From Argyresthia goedartella (Eukaryota > Arthropoda > Insecta > Lepidoptera > Argyresthiidae), in contig OX463816.1 of the NCBI GenBank assembly GCA_949825045.1, positions 20,657,243 to 20,721,242 on the forward strand: 64,000 nt of DNA, read 5' to 3'. Both the position numbers and the translations under genes were made by a program. A model generated the notes under the pieces. It did not search any database, had not been told where the DNA came from, and worked only from the letters and a program-made list of their open reading frames with translations. Positions 35,201 through 46,000 of this stretch are shown piece after piece (position 1 is the first letter of the stretch; each line of letters begins with the position of its first letter).

Positions 35201-37537
35201 GTTATTAGCCTACATCATCCCACAGCTGGGCAAAGGCCTCTCTTCCCCTCCACCACTCTTCACTCCCCTGGGCTTCCTCCCACCAGTTGTTGTTGTGGTA
35301 CCTCAATTCGTCACTCCAGCGCTTCCTGGATCGACCACGCCCCCTTTTCGCGTTTGGGATCCAGAGAGTTGTTAGTTTGGTCCATCGGTCTGATTGCATA
35401 TGGGCGATGTGGCCTGCCCAATCCCACTTCAATTCAGCTGCCTTTTCCTCTACGTCCTTTATTTTAGTTCTGGAGCTTATCTCAGTATTCCTGACTCGAT
35501 CCACCGATCGGATCCCCAGGATACTGCGCTCCATATTTCGCTGGCAAACCTCGAGCCTCGAGCCTAGGCTTGGATGTCAGTCGAAGACCAAGTCTGAGCT
35601 CCGTAGATAAGGATGTGAAGAATGCACATGTCCATGAGCTTTCGTTTTAGAGAAAACGGAAGTTGTCCCTTCACGAGCTCTTTCATGGACCTCCAGACGT
35701 TATCAATTCATCTTTCGACCTCTTTGTCTAGTCTGCTCTGGAAGGAGACTATTTGGCACAAGTAGATGTATTCTTGGACAAATGCAATTCGGTACCCATC
35801 CACTTCCACTGTATGCTCAGTGCTTTTTGTCATGACCTTGGTCTTTGACATGTTCATCTGGAGTTCCACCTCGAGGCTTGCCACTCTGAGGTCTTGCCGC
35901 ATGGACTGTAGCTCTCCTGCAGAACGAGAATATAACACGATATCATCGGCAAAACGAAGGTTGGTCAACCTTGTTTCGCCAACTTCGATGCCTTTCTGTA
36001 CCCATTCTGGTGTTACTTTTCTGAATACTTCTTCTAAGGTGCTCGTGAAGAGTTTCGGGGAAAATTGGTCTCCTTGTTTCACCCCTTTTTGAATCGGAAC
36101 GGAAGGTCCAGAGGTCTGTAATTATATGGCGGCTGTACTGTTATAGTATATACATTTAATAAGATTTGAATAAAAGCCGTGTATCGCTTGGGCCTGTAAT
36201 GCTTCGAAAATTGATTTATATGTGTTATGCTGTCAAATGCCTTGCTGCAAGAGAGGAATTTGATGTTCTTCTATTAATTGATTGAGAGCGTATAGGTCTA
36301 AACGTCTAAATGTCGTGCCAGGTCTAAACCCAGCCTGTTCTGGTGATTGTGCTTGATCGAGCAGTCCAGACATACGGCGTTCAATCACTTTTATGAATGC
36401 GATCTATATATGATTAAAATAAAACATACTAGGTACCAAAGATTAATCGCAAATCGCAGAAAAATGCGACCAGTAAAGTTAATAAGCGTAACTATCGATT
36501 AATAAGTCGATTAGCGATGGATGAAAAATGTGACGCGAAAAATTGGTACGTGTAAAGTATGCGTTCGGGAAAGTTGTACCGATGTATACGACGACCTCTG
36601 TGGCGCAGCGGTTGTGGCTCTGCCTACCATGCGAGAGGTCCCGGGTTCGATCACCGGCTGGGGGTAAAGAAAAAAACCCAGGTCTTGGATGTTTATATGT
36701 GTGTGACGTCGCTGTTTCTGGTTCCCATGACACAGGGTATCCTAGTGTGGGGCCAGAAGCAATGTATGTGCCTGTTTGTATTGTAAATGCTGTGTTATGT
36801 ATAACAAACCACTACAGCTTCGCGCAGTCTGCGCTCAGGCTCAGTTTATTAGGTAAACAAAAATTTACATATACAATTCCAAGCCAGGATAGCTATATCC
36901 TCGAATCCAACTGAGCCAATAGGAATCTTCTAATCATATGTACATAGATAAGTAGTTTCTAAAACGGTACTTTCTTGATGAATTTAGATACTTATGAACT
37001 GTCAAAACGCTTATTTAGTTCGGGAGTTGTGTTAAAAACTGCAGAATGACGTCATGAAATATTGAAGTCAAATATTGGCTTAATTTTCATAAAATTGACT
37101 TTAATAAAATGGACCATGTTGGGTATCATATTAAAGGTCTTCATTAGCACATTACATATATATATTGATCTTGCTCGCTTCTTTGCTTGCATTTAGTCGA
37201 ATTATTAGAAGTGTATTGACCGCCCGGTGGCAATCAGTTCCATACTCCTTACAGCGCGATTTTAGTAGACAGGTTTTGAAGTTATTGTTTTATTGTGTAT
37301 TTGTTTGTTTACCCAGGAGAGTACTGGATCAAAGTTGAATCTAGACGATTTCAATACTCTAAACACACATGAATATCGTCAATGCAATGTTGTTTCAGCC
37401 TCAACGTGGACGTCTCCGACCGTCTCAACGAGTGGTCCAACAGTCTCAACACGCTCATGCAGCTCGTCAATAAGACCACTCATCTCATCAACAAGGAGGA
37501 ATGCGTCCACAAACACCTGCTGGCCACTGCTGAGTAG
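23197..37537 (+). CDS. Psmd12: 26S proteasome non-ATPase regulatory subunit 12 (Rpn5), complete, 9 exons
   Basis: Exons: 23197-23262, 23517-23633, 24272-24384, 24506-24884, 25201-25321, 25747-25849, 26517-26673, 27417-27580, 37399-37537. They total 1359 nt, or 452 residues plus stop; the human protein is 456. All introns are GT-AG with phases that agree. Rpn5 is a scaffold of the proteasome lid, in nucleus and cytosol. Recognisable blocks: [19 protein letters not shown] (N-terminus), [58 protein letters not shown] and, in the C-terminal PCI domain (about 240-430), [30 protein letters not shown] and [12 protein letters not shown]. It ends in a helix ([16 protein letters not shown]). The last intron is 9.8 kb and full of transposons, which do not break the frame. 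Confidence 0.96.
23517..23633 (+). CDS. Psmd12: Psmd12 exon 2
   Basis: 39 codons, [14 protein letters not shown] to LALEKQTRT; acceptor TTCTTGCAG, donor ACG|GTAAGT. Confidence 0.95.
23634..24271. other. Psmd12 intron 2
   Basis: 638 bp. 23700-23770 resembles the CACCTAAGCTACCGCAG repeat seen at 18390. Nothing else recognised. The introns at 23263-23516, 24885-25200 and 25322-25746 show no clear element either. Confidence 0.4.
24272..24384 (+). CDS. Psmd12: Psmd12 exon 3
   Basis: [19 protein letters not shown] to HIQLLAKR; acceptor ATGTTTCAG, donor AG|GTAAGA splitting Arg99. Confidence 0.94.
24506..24884 (+). CDS. Psmd12: Psmd12 exon 4
   Basis: Largest exon, 126 codons, [12 protein letters not shown] to KFFEEENTQ. 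Donor CAG|GTTAAT. Reading past it is open for a while but is intron. Confidence 0.96.
25201..25321 (+). CDS. Psmd12: Psmd12 exon 5
   Basis: [20 protein letters not shown] to GSDALI; acceptor AAACCCAG, donor ATAG|GTAATA. Confidence 0.94.
25747..25849 (+). CDS. Psmd12: Psmd12 exon 6 (PCI)
   Basis: [20 protein letters not shown] to KLPEYK; acceptor ATTTTCAG, donor CAA|GTAAGT. Confidence 0.95.
25850..26516. other. Psmd12 intron 6
   Basis: 26190-26270 is an inverted copy of the repeat ACACGCCAAACATGTTTGCTAT found at 10895 and 18838. No gene. Confidence 0.45.
26517..26673 (+). CDS. Psmd12: Psmd12 exon 7 (PCI)
   Basis: [18 protein letters not shown] to [11 protein letters not shown]; acceptor TCCCACAG, donor CAC|GTTAGT. 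A MITE begins 15 bp downstream. Confidence 0.94.
26689..27021. mobile_element. MITE of about 333 bp in Psmd12 intron 7
   Basis: Terminal inverted repeats of about 28 bp: GTTGGTACAGTTCGCGCC at the left, and its imperfect reverse complement ending ATACCAAC at 27021; both contain GCGCCAAGTTTCTTTG. It includes a GA microsatellite (26956-26974). Confidence 0.75.
27296..27400 (+). repeat. SINE body fragment, family A
   Basis: TGTGACGTTGCTGTTTCTGG and TCCTAGTGTGGGGCCAG match the full copy at 36591-36800. The tRNA-like head is missing. Confidence 0.7.
27417..27580 (+). CDS. Psmd12: Psmd12 exon 8 (winged-helix part of PCI)
   Basis: [20 protein letters not shown] to RPQGVVHF; acceptor CTCCTTAG, donor TTTAG|GTGAGT. 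Confidence 0.95.
27600..27741. repeat. Foldback element with GGCGCGCC arms
   Basis: Arms 27601-27633 (TAGATATAAACTGC...ATGGCGCGCCCC) and 27703-27740 pair almost fully. It starts 20 bp after the exon 8 donor. Confidence 0.75.
28561..28920. repeat. Tandem repeat, about 102 bp, 3.5 copies
   Basis: CAGTCTTACG recurs at 28561, 28663 and 28765, and CAATCTTACG at 28853 (periods 102, 102 and 88). The array abuts and shares TCTTTTCTTACA with the 3' end of the piggyBac ORF. Confidence 0.85.
28900..30192 (-). pseudogene. piggyBac transposase, central catalytic part missing
   Basis: The N-terminal part (from ATG at 30192) has an acidic region, PLNIMARG, an Arg/Gly-rich stretch, then [34 protein letters not shown] and [10 protein letters not shown]. 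Those last blocks begin the DDE domain. It hits a stop near 29379 and resumes in another frame as [40 protein letters not shown] and the C-terminal Cys/His-rich domain ([25 protein letters not shown]). The family normally has about 250 residues between these blocks, including the three catalytic Asp. They are gone, so it cannot cut DNA. Confidence 0.85.
31260..31326. repeat. CA-rich simple repeat
   Basis: Interrupted CACACA run. Confidence 0.85.
31505..31865. mobile_element. 361-bp MITE, copy 1
   Basis: Terminal inverted repeats TTTATCTACACACGTATC / reverse. Inside are a palindrome around CATAATGGTCATTATG and two copies of CATTCAAATTTCGAACGCCG. A copy of the same length lies inverted at 58272-58632. 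Confidence 0.8.
31866..32869. other. Psmd12 intron 8, stretch before the LINE
   Basis: 1 kb, AT-rich. 31866-31955 flanks the MITE and is shared with 58160-58271 and partly 62600-62710. The rest is not recognised; the last part may be LINE 5' sequence. Confidence 0.4.
32974..34146 (+). pseudogene. LINE ORF1: PHD-like zinc finger, coiled coil, FP25K-like C-terminus; one TGA stop
   Basis: ATG at 32974. The first 50 codons carry a Cys/His pattern of the PHD type ([20 protein letters not shown]). TGA at 33118-33120 falls where a zinc finger of this kind usually has Trp before the last Cys pair (KT-stop-KCPAAQC). The frame then runs open to TAA at 34144. It contains a heptad-rich coiled coil (about residues 110-220) and a C-terminal part ([38 protein letters not shown], [20 protein letters not shown]). 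That part resembles the FP/L1-ORF1 type nucleic-acid chaperone domain of lepidopteran LINEs. GC-rich compared with surroundings. It is a dead mobile-element gene, not host. Confidence 0.75.
34580..34880 (+). pseudogene. LINE ORF2 C-terminal remnant
   Basis: With a frameshift and stops it reads [37 protein letters not shown] and [12 protein letters not shown]...RFIQRVQN, the region after the reverse transcriptase in Jockey/CR1-type LINEs. It is probably the same insertion as the ORF1 above, with most of ORF2 deleted between 34147 and 34580. Confidence 0.6.
35191..36394 (-). pseudogene. RTE-type LINE fragment (reverse transcriptase to 3' end)
   Basis: Minus strand, several frames: [18 protein letters not shown], then [38 protein letters not shown] (catalytic FADD present), then [41 protein letters not shown] and [10 protein letters not shown], the C-terminal pattern of RTE elements. 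It ends in ATT-type repeats (ATTATTATTGTTATT) near 35195. Frames shift, so it is dead and 5'-truncated. It interrupts the right inverted-repeat arm and so is younger than it. Confidence 0.85.
36591..36800 (+). repeat. tRNA-derived SINE, family A, full copy
   Basis: A box TGGCGCAGCGG (36601), B box GGTTCGATC (36644), then the body GTGACGTCGCTGTTTCTGG ... GTGGGGCCAGAAGCAATG. Bodies of the same family lie at 27296, 51335, 56785 and 57361. Confidence 0.75.
37399..37537 (+). CDS. Psmd12: Psmd12 exon 9 (C-terminus, stop)
   Basis: Acceptor [29 protein letters not shown] through the C-terminal helix to TAG at 37535-37537. Phase fits exon 8 across the 9.8-kb intron. Confidence 0.95.
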
Positions 37538-38360
37538 TAATACTACTAATATACTACCACTAAAATAGACTAATTACCGTGGAATAATTAACATAAAGGA
37601 AATGGCTGAGGAGTTAAATGAATGTGATGTAAGTGTGTTTGGCAAACGTTGCGTGATGTTCAGCAAGTTGAACCAATGGGGAAGAAACTGTTAAATTAGT
37701 CCTACAGAGAAGGCACTGAGAATTTGTATCAAACACTGAGAGAGTAAGCAAAGAGTGTCGTTCATCGGAGGTTACAAATGAATCAATGTAAGTAGGTAAA
37801 GCAAGTTAAAGCAAAGAGTTTCGAATCAGAGAAATGAATTCTCAATATCCATAGAACTTTTATGTTGGCAATGTTTGATATGTTATGTTATAAACACACA
37901 GTGCCCTCTACAAAAAGTTTTATCTAACTTCCCCATTCGGCTGTTGCTTTTTCTGAAAGTTGTTTCGCCTACTTGAGATTGATTTGGCAAAAAGATCGAC
38001 ATTTGTATTAAGCAGTCGTAACGATATTTTTATTTGGTGTCTTCTTTGGTACATTGTAATGTCATTCAATCTTATTATTTATTGGGTATTTGTAACGAAG
38101 CATTTTAAAAATTAAAATTATTGTCAACTGTGCACGAATAAATGCAAGATTTTGTCATCATACATTTTTGTTTACATATTTCAAATGGTCGACACCTTAC
38201 AGTCACTTTGACTCAATTTTTTTTGAATTTGAATTTCTTTAATTAATATAGGTTCGCAAAAATCTGATATTTATAATAAATAAAAAAATATAATTTTTTA
38301 TATTTATCCGACATAAAACAACGGATATATAATAACAACTAAAAGAACAAGCTATTTACA
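37538..38360. other. Psmd12 3' UTR and intergenic sequence
   Basis: AT-rich. An AATAAA at 38137-38142, followed by a T-rich stretch, is a candidate poly(A) signal for Psmd12. No gene. Confidence 0.4.
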
Positions 38361-38646
38361 TTCTGTAAGTGGTTTAAACTGTCAAAAGCTAGTCGACACA
38401 GCTAGTACAGGTGAACTTAAGATTCCTTCCGCGAAGATTGCTATCAGGAAAGATATCAGGAAAATAATCAAAAGAAAAATTGCGGTCCGTGCGGGTTAAT
38501 GATCATATGGCCGAGTTGAGTACTGGATGGGAGCCCGATTCTATGTGTTTTTTTTTCGGGCGCTTACGTGGTTTGCCAGACAGACTAAGGACTAATTGCT
38601 GTGTCAGTAAACATCAATCTGGTGAAATTCTACTACAATATCAATG
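38361..38646 (+). repeat. SINE with 5S rRNA-like stretch, copy 2
   Basis: Colinear with 17551-17841. Contains GTGCGGGTTAATGATC and GAGTACTGGATGGGAGCCCG (5S internal-control-region like). Confidence 0.5.
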
Positions 38647-38720
38647 TATATACCTTCTCAACATTTTACCACTGGGCGGTCGAGTTCGAATCATAAAACT
38701 CACACATAAACACAAAACTC

Positions 38721-38889
38721 ACTTGCCCAAAATGTGCACTTTTTCTAAAACTACACATTACGCACAATGTAAACTTCCAAAATGTACACTTCCCCATGTA
38801 GCGCACTTTCTCCGTAAGTGCATGTCCCCGAAAATAACAGTTTTCCAAAACGCACACTTTCCCAAAATGCACATTTCCCGATTTTGACG
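38721..38889 (+). repeat. Degenerate 17-nt array, ten units
   Basis: Starting at 38721, the sequence splits into units of 17 nt (one of 16). The clearest are ACTTGCCCAAAATGTGC, ACTTTCTCCGTAAGTGC, AGTTTTCCAAAACGCAC and ACTTTCCCAAAATGCAC. Each unit has A-C/G-TTT-CCC-AAAA-GCAC form; divergence is high but the period holds. Confidence 0.8.
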
Positions 38890-39474
38890 AAAATCGGCAC
38901 ACAAGTTCTTTGATTTAAAGATGTTAGTCGATCGCAATTTTTGATTGGAGGGAAAAGGGGTGAAGTTTGCCTTCTTTATCGACAAATTTCAATCAAATTT
39001 AAGAGGCACACTAAGAGCTGAGGGGTAAAAGGGGGAAGTTATATATGGACCAAATTCAATTTTGAAATTGAAGCGAATTACTGTTTTCACAGGGCTGTGC
39101 ATTAAAAAAACATTCCTCGGTTGTCACATGTATGAAGTGCAAAAATCTATGGCTACCTCGTTTTCCAATTTAGATGACAAATTCGAAACGGCTCTTGCAC
39201 TGAATCCGCATTTCTCTGATAAATAAATGAGATTACGTGATAATATTAATTTAAGTTGTTGGCCAGCGGATCTACTTTTTATTTAACTACAAGCAGACGA
39301 CCATTAGAAGATAATAAATTTTCGTATCTACGTTCCGCATACACTGCCATTTATCGGACCAATTACGAAAGTAGGCAGAACAAAAGCCGATAAGATCGAT
39401 AGTAAAACGCTCATTTACTTTTAAACAGGGCACTCATAGTGACTTGTTTAACTTAATTATATAATTGAAAAGAA
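38890..39474. other. Intergenic region upstream of the RDHS-family gene
   Basis: 585 bp, AT-rich. It should hold the promoter of the gene starting at 39475; no clear core element seen. Confidence 0.4.
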
Positions 39475-39633
39475 ATGATAGTGTATTCAATGTTTGTAAC
39501 AGCAACGATTATATTCATATTTAGGTTTCTCAATGCCGAACGAAAACCACCCATAGTGGGTGTTTATCAGCAGGAGAATAAGGGATACTTTCTCAAGTTC
39601 GCTTTCATGTTCGTGGTGTTGAGTTTGAGAAAG
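39475..39633 (+). CDS. RDHS-family gene exon 1 (membrane segments)
   Basis: ATG at 39475; MIVYSMFVTATIIFIFRFLN, then KPPIVGVYQQENKGYFLK and FAFMFVVLSLRK. Donor AAG|GTAAGT. Confidence 0.8.
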
Positions 39634-40053
39634 GTAAGTGTATATTTTTTATTTCGGCAGTGGGATAGGCAGGGACAAAATACCTGACTATTTTCTTTCT
39701 AATCGATATGCACTTCATGAGTTTTTAATCTTATAATCTATTTAATATCTACATTTAATATTATATTTAATATCTAATATCTAAAGATTTCCCGGACTCC
39801 TGTTACTGATAGTAGATTCCGTATTGATTGCCTATCAGTTTACTGTACTACTTTTGGGAAAACTCATCGTTTAATAACTGAAATCCATGCCTTCAACGTT
39901 TCCAGCTATACAAGTATTTAAAGAGGCGTCTCGCAATCGAGCTGGGTACTAGCGACGATGGCACGGTGCATGTTCACACAGAGGAACATGATTTGGAGCA
40001 AGTCCAATATTTGGGAGACTATCCACAGGTAATAAGTTGTTACTCTATTTACC

Positions 40054-40088
<35 letters not shown>

Positions 40089-43000
40089 AGGCTTTCCCAT
40101 CACTTTTGATAAAGCATGATTAAGCCATTCATTACATCACCGTGAGAGATCTGAAATACTGTCCGCTGTATCATTCATCATATAAATTAATTATAGCGAC
40201 GCCATGAAATAAAACATAGATCGCTTGCGAAAATATGAAATTGTGAAATTGAAATTACTAAAATGCAATTATATTATTATTTTGAAGCAAAGCCTTCAAA
40301 TTACCGTTACCGTTTAAACAAACTTTACATAACTAGCAAGAAGGGTGAAATTAGTCCACGCCGCGTCAATCCGCCGGCCGGGGTTCCCGATTTTCCGCTC
40401 AAATTGTGCGAGCAACATACACACACACACACAAAGATATTTCGACCGAGCGCAATTAACCAGTTTGATTGAGCCTCAAGCAACATACAATTTGTATCGC
40501 TCGCAGGGCTCAAGTTATATGGTTGTTTTTTTGCTATGTCGCGAAAATAGCAGAACGTACAACGACTGCACCCGAATACCACCAGCCAAGACTTGATCTT
40601 GATTGAGCCCCAAACACAACCTTATTATAAAGAACACGGAGCTCAACTCATCTGGTGTGATGCTCCATTCTATAGGTTCCAGTGTATGATGACCCTTTGT
40701 TACGGTTGAACTGTATCATCAAAGGTCTCATAGTAAGTTAGTTAATTAGTTATGTGATGTGTGATAGTGTCATGCCCTATTCTGTGAATAATTGCGTAAT
40801 ACATCATGACGCGGTACTGTTATATGCCTTTTGTAATATTATGAGCATTAACTACACACCTCTAATAATCACCCCTTGAAACTTCTATTGTTTTTGTCAT
40901 ATAATTTGGTTAAAGAGAGAGAGATCAATCCGAAGGCTAGTCGAGCGGGAGTTTTTATTTTCGATTGTTACAGGCAGTAGACGGGGTTTACTTCAACGGG
41001 ACATCCAAAACCGGAGCTGCTCTGATTTGCAGTATTTCAAGAAGAAAGAACCGCGTCTGTGACGCTTTCTTATTCGTCAAGGTACACACACAGAATTATG
41101 TTTCTGAAAACTGGATAGTCAAAGTCAAGTCGAAAACAAGATACCGATGTTCATTCTGATGATGTTTCCTCATTAAGTTCCTGGGGAAGTTAAGAGGTGC
41201 GGAAGGGGTGATATCGGGACGTATTTATGGTGCGAAATGCCAGCGGAGGATCGGCATAGCACACATGTGTCACCTCCCACACGCTTTAATAACATAATAA
41301 TTTGGGTGCCTTTAAAGTTCTGACAGTAACTGCACGACAAATTCAAAATAAGAGACAGCTATGATTGACGCATAGCTCTGCCTCTTGTAGTACAATGTTG
41401 GTTGTAGAACAATGTTGTTTATTCTGCTTTAGGTAGAGGGCAGAGAGCTGCTACTATCGCCCAAGCACCCCGACTCCTACTTAGAGCAGCAGGATACTGA
41501 AGAAGGGGAGTATAGCGTCGAAGGCATACAGGTGAAGAACTTGGTACCCATGAGGTCGTGGACCATCCAGTATCAAGGGAAAATGAAGTAAGTTTGTGTA
41601 AATAAATAATATAATTGTCCCCACTGAGGGCCACGACCCTTTACCCGGATACGAGTATGATTGAGCCATACTCCACTACGCTGGCTCAATGCGGGTTGAT
41701 GGAGGGGTACCAGGCTAATGGATAAAGCGACTGTCAGAAGTCATCAAGCTGCCCTATTAGGGCCTCTGACACAGCTTTACGGCTACTACCACCGAGTAGA
41801 GATGGAGCCGGGACCTACAGCTTAACGTGTCATCCAAAACACGGAGGCGCCCGATATAAATGTCACATAGAAACGGACACCCATCCAGTACCCGTCTCAG
41901 CCATAGGTTGCTACCTGCACGATCGTTTCCGATGTGCGAATACCGCTAGGCCATGGATGCTCGAACTCACTAATTGCTGCATAATTATAGTCGGCGGCAT
42001 GTATGGTGCGGTTACTGCTAGATATAACTTATTCAATTAGTCTGTGGGATCTATCTAGAGAGCCCTCAAACTAAGGACGAATAGAGGCGGTGAGCGAAGT
42101 GTATAATTTACTAAGGTATACCTAACAGAGATTGTTCAGAATCAGAACACAGGTTATAGAAAATGTTGGATCGCAAACTGTAGGGTTACCACAATCTTTT
42201 TCCGATTTAAATTAGGTTCAATACAAGAACATCACCATGGCAACCATTTCCATTCCAATTCGCCATAATGGGCTTTATTTACCTAATACCAAGACTTGTT
42301 TTAAGAAGGTCACGGTAATTTTGCGGATCAAATTAGGTTCCTAATCTGAATCGGCATAAGACGTGATAACCCCCTTCCAATATAGAAAAGACCTACTTCC
42401 AGCAATATAGTTTGCTATAAGTTTAAATACAATGAGTAGTTACCTATAAGTTGCCTTTCAAACGTACATCCGTAGGTTCCTTGATGATGCAAGTGTGGAT
42501 GTAGTCTCAATCTCTTCATTTGACCTTGGAGGAATATGATTCCGATGGTGGCACTCTTGAAAATGATTTAAACGCTTTATTTTGTTGCCGGCAAAAACAA
42601 AACGTGTTCCTATTTTTATCAGTAATCGGTTATTAGAGACAATGGCTTCATTTTCTCTATTAACCGATTATTATTGTTGTTGTAACCAATGTTATTAACT
42701 TTTATGCTGGCTTTATTTCACGAAAAAATATAGAGAAATCAATCGGGAAGAAATGTTTCCTTAGATACAGTTTTTTATCTTAATCTTATCTTTAGATGGA
42801 GAGAGTGGGAGACTCTTGCAGCTTTTGGACAATTGAGATAAAATCGGTACATCATAAATCCTGCTTTTTCTACTTTTCAGACCGACAAATAACCCAGAGA
42901 AGACCGTCCAGGTGGAAGTCAACCTGACCTGGAGCACTGCCTTTCAACCGTTCAACTATGACAACATATCCCCACTCAGCCTGGCCAAGGACTTGGCTAG

Positions 43001-46000
43001 AGAGACATGGAACGCTAATTATTTCCAAATGTTAAAGAGGTACAGTCCATTTACTAATAGAATTTGGTTCGGTTTTTAGGGCAGACTTCAATTATTACTC
43101 TCCTGTTCTGCAGAAACTATTAGCAGCTTGTTTAAAACTGCCTACGCTAAGCTAAGAAAACCACGCCAATAATTACAATTCAATAAGATATAGTACATTA
43201 TGATACAAGTGTGAAAAGTTGGTCATTACAAACGAGGCGGTATTGTGTATTATTATTATAATTATATATTATTTATATATAAATAATATATTTTTCCCCA
43301 CTGAGGGCCACGGGCCTTTACCCGGATACGAGTAAGATTGAGCCATACTCCACTACGCTGGCTCCGTGCGGGTTGATGGAGGGGTGTCAGGCTAGTGGAT
43401 AACCCGACTGTCAGAAGTTATCAAGCTGCCCTATTAGGGCCTCTGACACAGCTTTACGACTATATACTATATACTATACCCATAGTATTCGTGCGAGCCA
43501 TTGGCGAGTCCGAAATGTTAGATGAGTGTTTAATGGCTAATGCACACGTGTTTTATGCGAAGTTTTCAACATACTTACGAATAAAAACAGACTTCTGAGA
43601 CTAATTAACTACACAACAAAAACTTAAACAAATTTTCATGGAAAATGGCGCGTTGGTTTTGTTTTTCCGCACACCTCTCACCGCGCTAGCGATGCGCGCG
43701 CAGTCGTAAATAAAGGCTCTGGCAAAACCGCTAAACAGCCTATGAAAATAATGTTTTGAATTCGCGACTTAAGGTTAATATGTCGTGAAAAAAAGAGATT
43801 AAATAAAGATAAAATTTTGATGATTATGCAAATTACCGGACTAGTGAGGTAACGTAAAGTAAAAAGCACTAGTGCATAATAAAGTCCATTGCCAGTTGCC
43901 ATAAAGAGTCACTTTACAAGCAAGTGTGTAGAAATAGTAGATTTCCTACGAGGTTAGAATGCAGAAAGCTTATTTTGGGTTGATTTTTAACTTTAACTTT
44001 TTTAAACTAGTCCGTAAATGTTTCTGCCTGAGGATTCAGCTCAGCAGGAGAGTAGTTAGAACTCGATTGCTTCCGGATTCGAACTGTACATGGACTGTAG
44101 GTAGGATGACATCATCGCCATAGCTGGTAGGCAGTGGATGGGGGAGGCTCAGGACCGGAGTAGATGGCGTGATTGAGGATAAGAGTCCTAAACCTAGCCG
44201 TGGGTGAATGTGGGCTGATTTTGATGATGATAAAAGAGGTACAATGTAAAGTTCATTCGATTAGATACGGCCGGGCCGCCTTGGCACGTGCCGCCTCTTG
44301 TCAAACCTTGTCCGTATAAGGATAATAACCAAATTTGAACTCGAATGGAAATATTTTACTGAAATCATTTGAGCTATCCATAGTGCTTATAGTACTTTGA
44401 TCATAGAAGAAAGGCTAAACGCAGAAAGCTATAAACTTGTAATGAAAATATTTTACTAAAATCGTTTCAGCATTATAATCTGCATATGGTAGATCAGAGA
44501 AACATCGCTTAATCAATATTTGGCACTACTATTTTCAGATATCACGAGACACATTACGAGCAGATGGGCGATATCGACGGAACCATCACTATTGATGGCA
44601 AGGAACAAACCTTGAATATGCGGTGCGTCAGGGATCACAGCTTTGGTATGTAGTACATGGTAGTAGGAGTACGGCAAACGAAACAATAACAAACAAATTC
44701 TATAACTGAAACGAAGCGGGACTGTAGTCTTGATTTATAAACGCTGATTAAATTCACAATAACTGCACTTTATTATTATTTCGAGGATATTTAAATACAG
44801 CGATGCACACACGTTAGCATTGTACAGACCAGAGAGAACAAAATTGCCAGATGACAAATTATAATATTTAATGTGGGCAGTGTTCCCAACATGCTGCCGC
44901 CTTTAGTAATTTACTGCAAAACTAACAATGAATTTTATACATAATGAAAGTTCGATATTTTTAACATTAATGAATTGAGATAGGTTACCTAGCTAATACA
45001 GATTAGGTACCTATACAAAATATAACACCCGAGAAACTAAACAACATTAAACACTGTGTTACAAGCTACAACGCAAGAATTACTTATACATAAGTATTAT
45101 AAGTGCTATAAAACTAAAATGCAATGTTTTGATGTGTCAAACTATATCTATACAAAAGCCACACAAATTCAGCACATCAAATCACTGCACAGAAAGAAAC
45201 ACATGTATAGCACATAGTAACATAAAAATTATGTATCCAAGGGTAGGACACATACTTTTAAAATAGATCGAGTATGGGTTTTACCATTAGCAGTTCTGAC
45301 CTCAACGGCCCTAACGTGGCCATCATGACCAGGGTATGTATTTACCACTCTAGCCATTGGCCATAACATAGAATGAACATTATCCTCCCTTAGTATCACT
45401 AAAGTACCTATTTTAATATTAGGTGAAACGTTTAACCACTTAGGTCTATTTTGCAATACATTGAGATACTGTTTGTGCCACATTTTCCAGAATGACTGCT
45501 TTATCTGTGTACATAACTGCCAAAATTTTAACCTATTTTGTGGAACATTAGACACATCATTTTCTGGATACATTGTTAGAGCATTTCCTATCAAAAAATG
45601 ACCTGGAGTCAAATAGCTATAGTCATTTACATCACTTGAAGATATTGGTAACAAAGGTCTAGAATTAAGTACACACTCTATCTCTACTAACACAGTATTT
45701 AACTGCTCATAGGTTAGCTGGTGACCCTGTACTACTCTTCGTAAATGGTACTTAGTACTTTTAACTGCTGCCTCCCAAAGGCCCCCAAAGGTAGGTGAAT
45801 AACTTGGAATAAAGTGAAAGTCAATTCCTTTTTCTGCTGTAAATTGAACAACTTTGCCTTGGTGGTCCCTGGAAGACAACAAAGTATATAGCTCCACTAA
45901 CTGATTCCTTGCCCCCTTGAAGGTGCTGGCATTGTCAGAGTATATTTCTTTCGGCAGGCCTCTTCTTGATATTAGTCTACGTAGGCACGCGAGATAGGTA

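Larger units (their letters stand above)
30886..36577. mobile_element. Long-inverted-repeat structure (arms about 265 bp) with nested elements
   Basis: Left arm 30886-31150 (ACAACTTTCGCGAACGCATA ... CGCGAATATTCGCATTATT) is matched inverted by 35107-35190 plus 36395-36577. The right arm is split by the RTE fragment at 35191-36394. The loop holds a 361-bp MITE (31505-31865), CA-rich repeats (31260-31325) and a LINE remnant (32870-34880). It sits 4 bp from the piggyBac TTAA. The class is unknown: a long-TIR DNA transposon or two inverted copies of one repeat. Confidence 0.6.

Noticed and set aside
38721..38889. CRISPR array
   Set aside because: Units are 17 nt and degenerate with no repeat/spacer alternation, in an animal genome.
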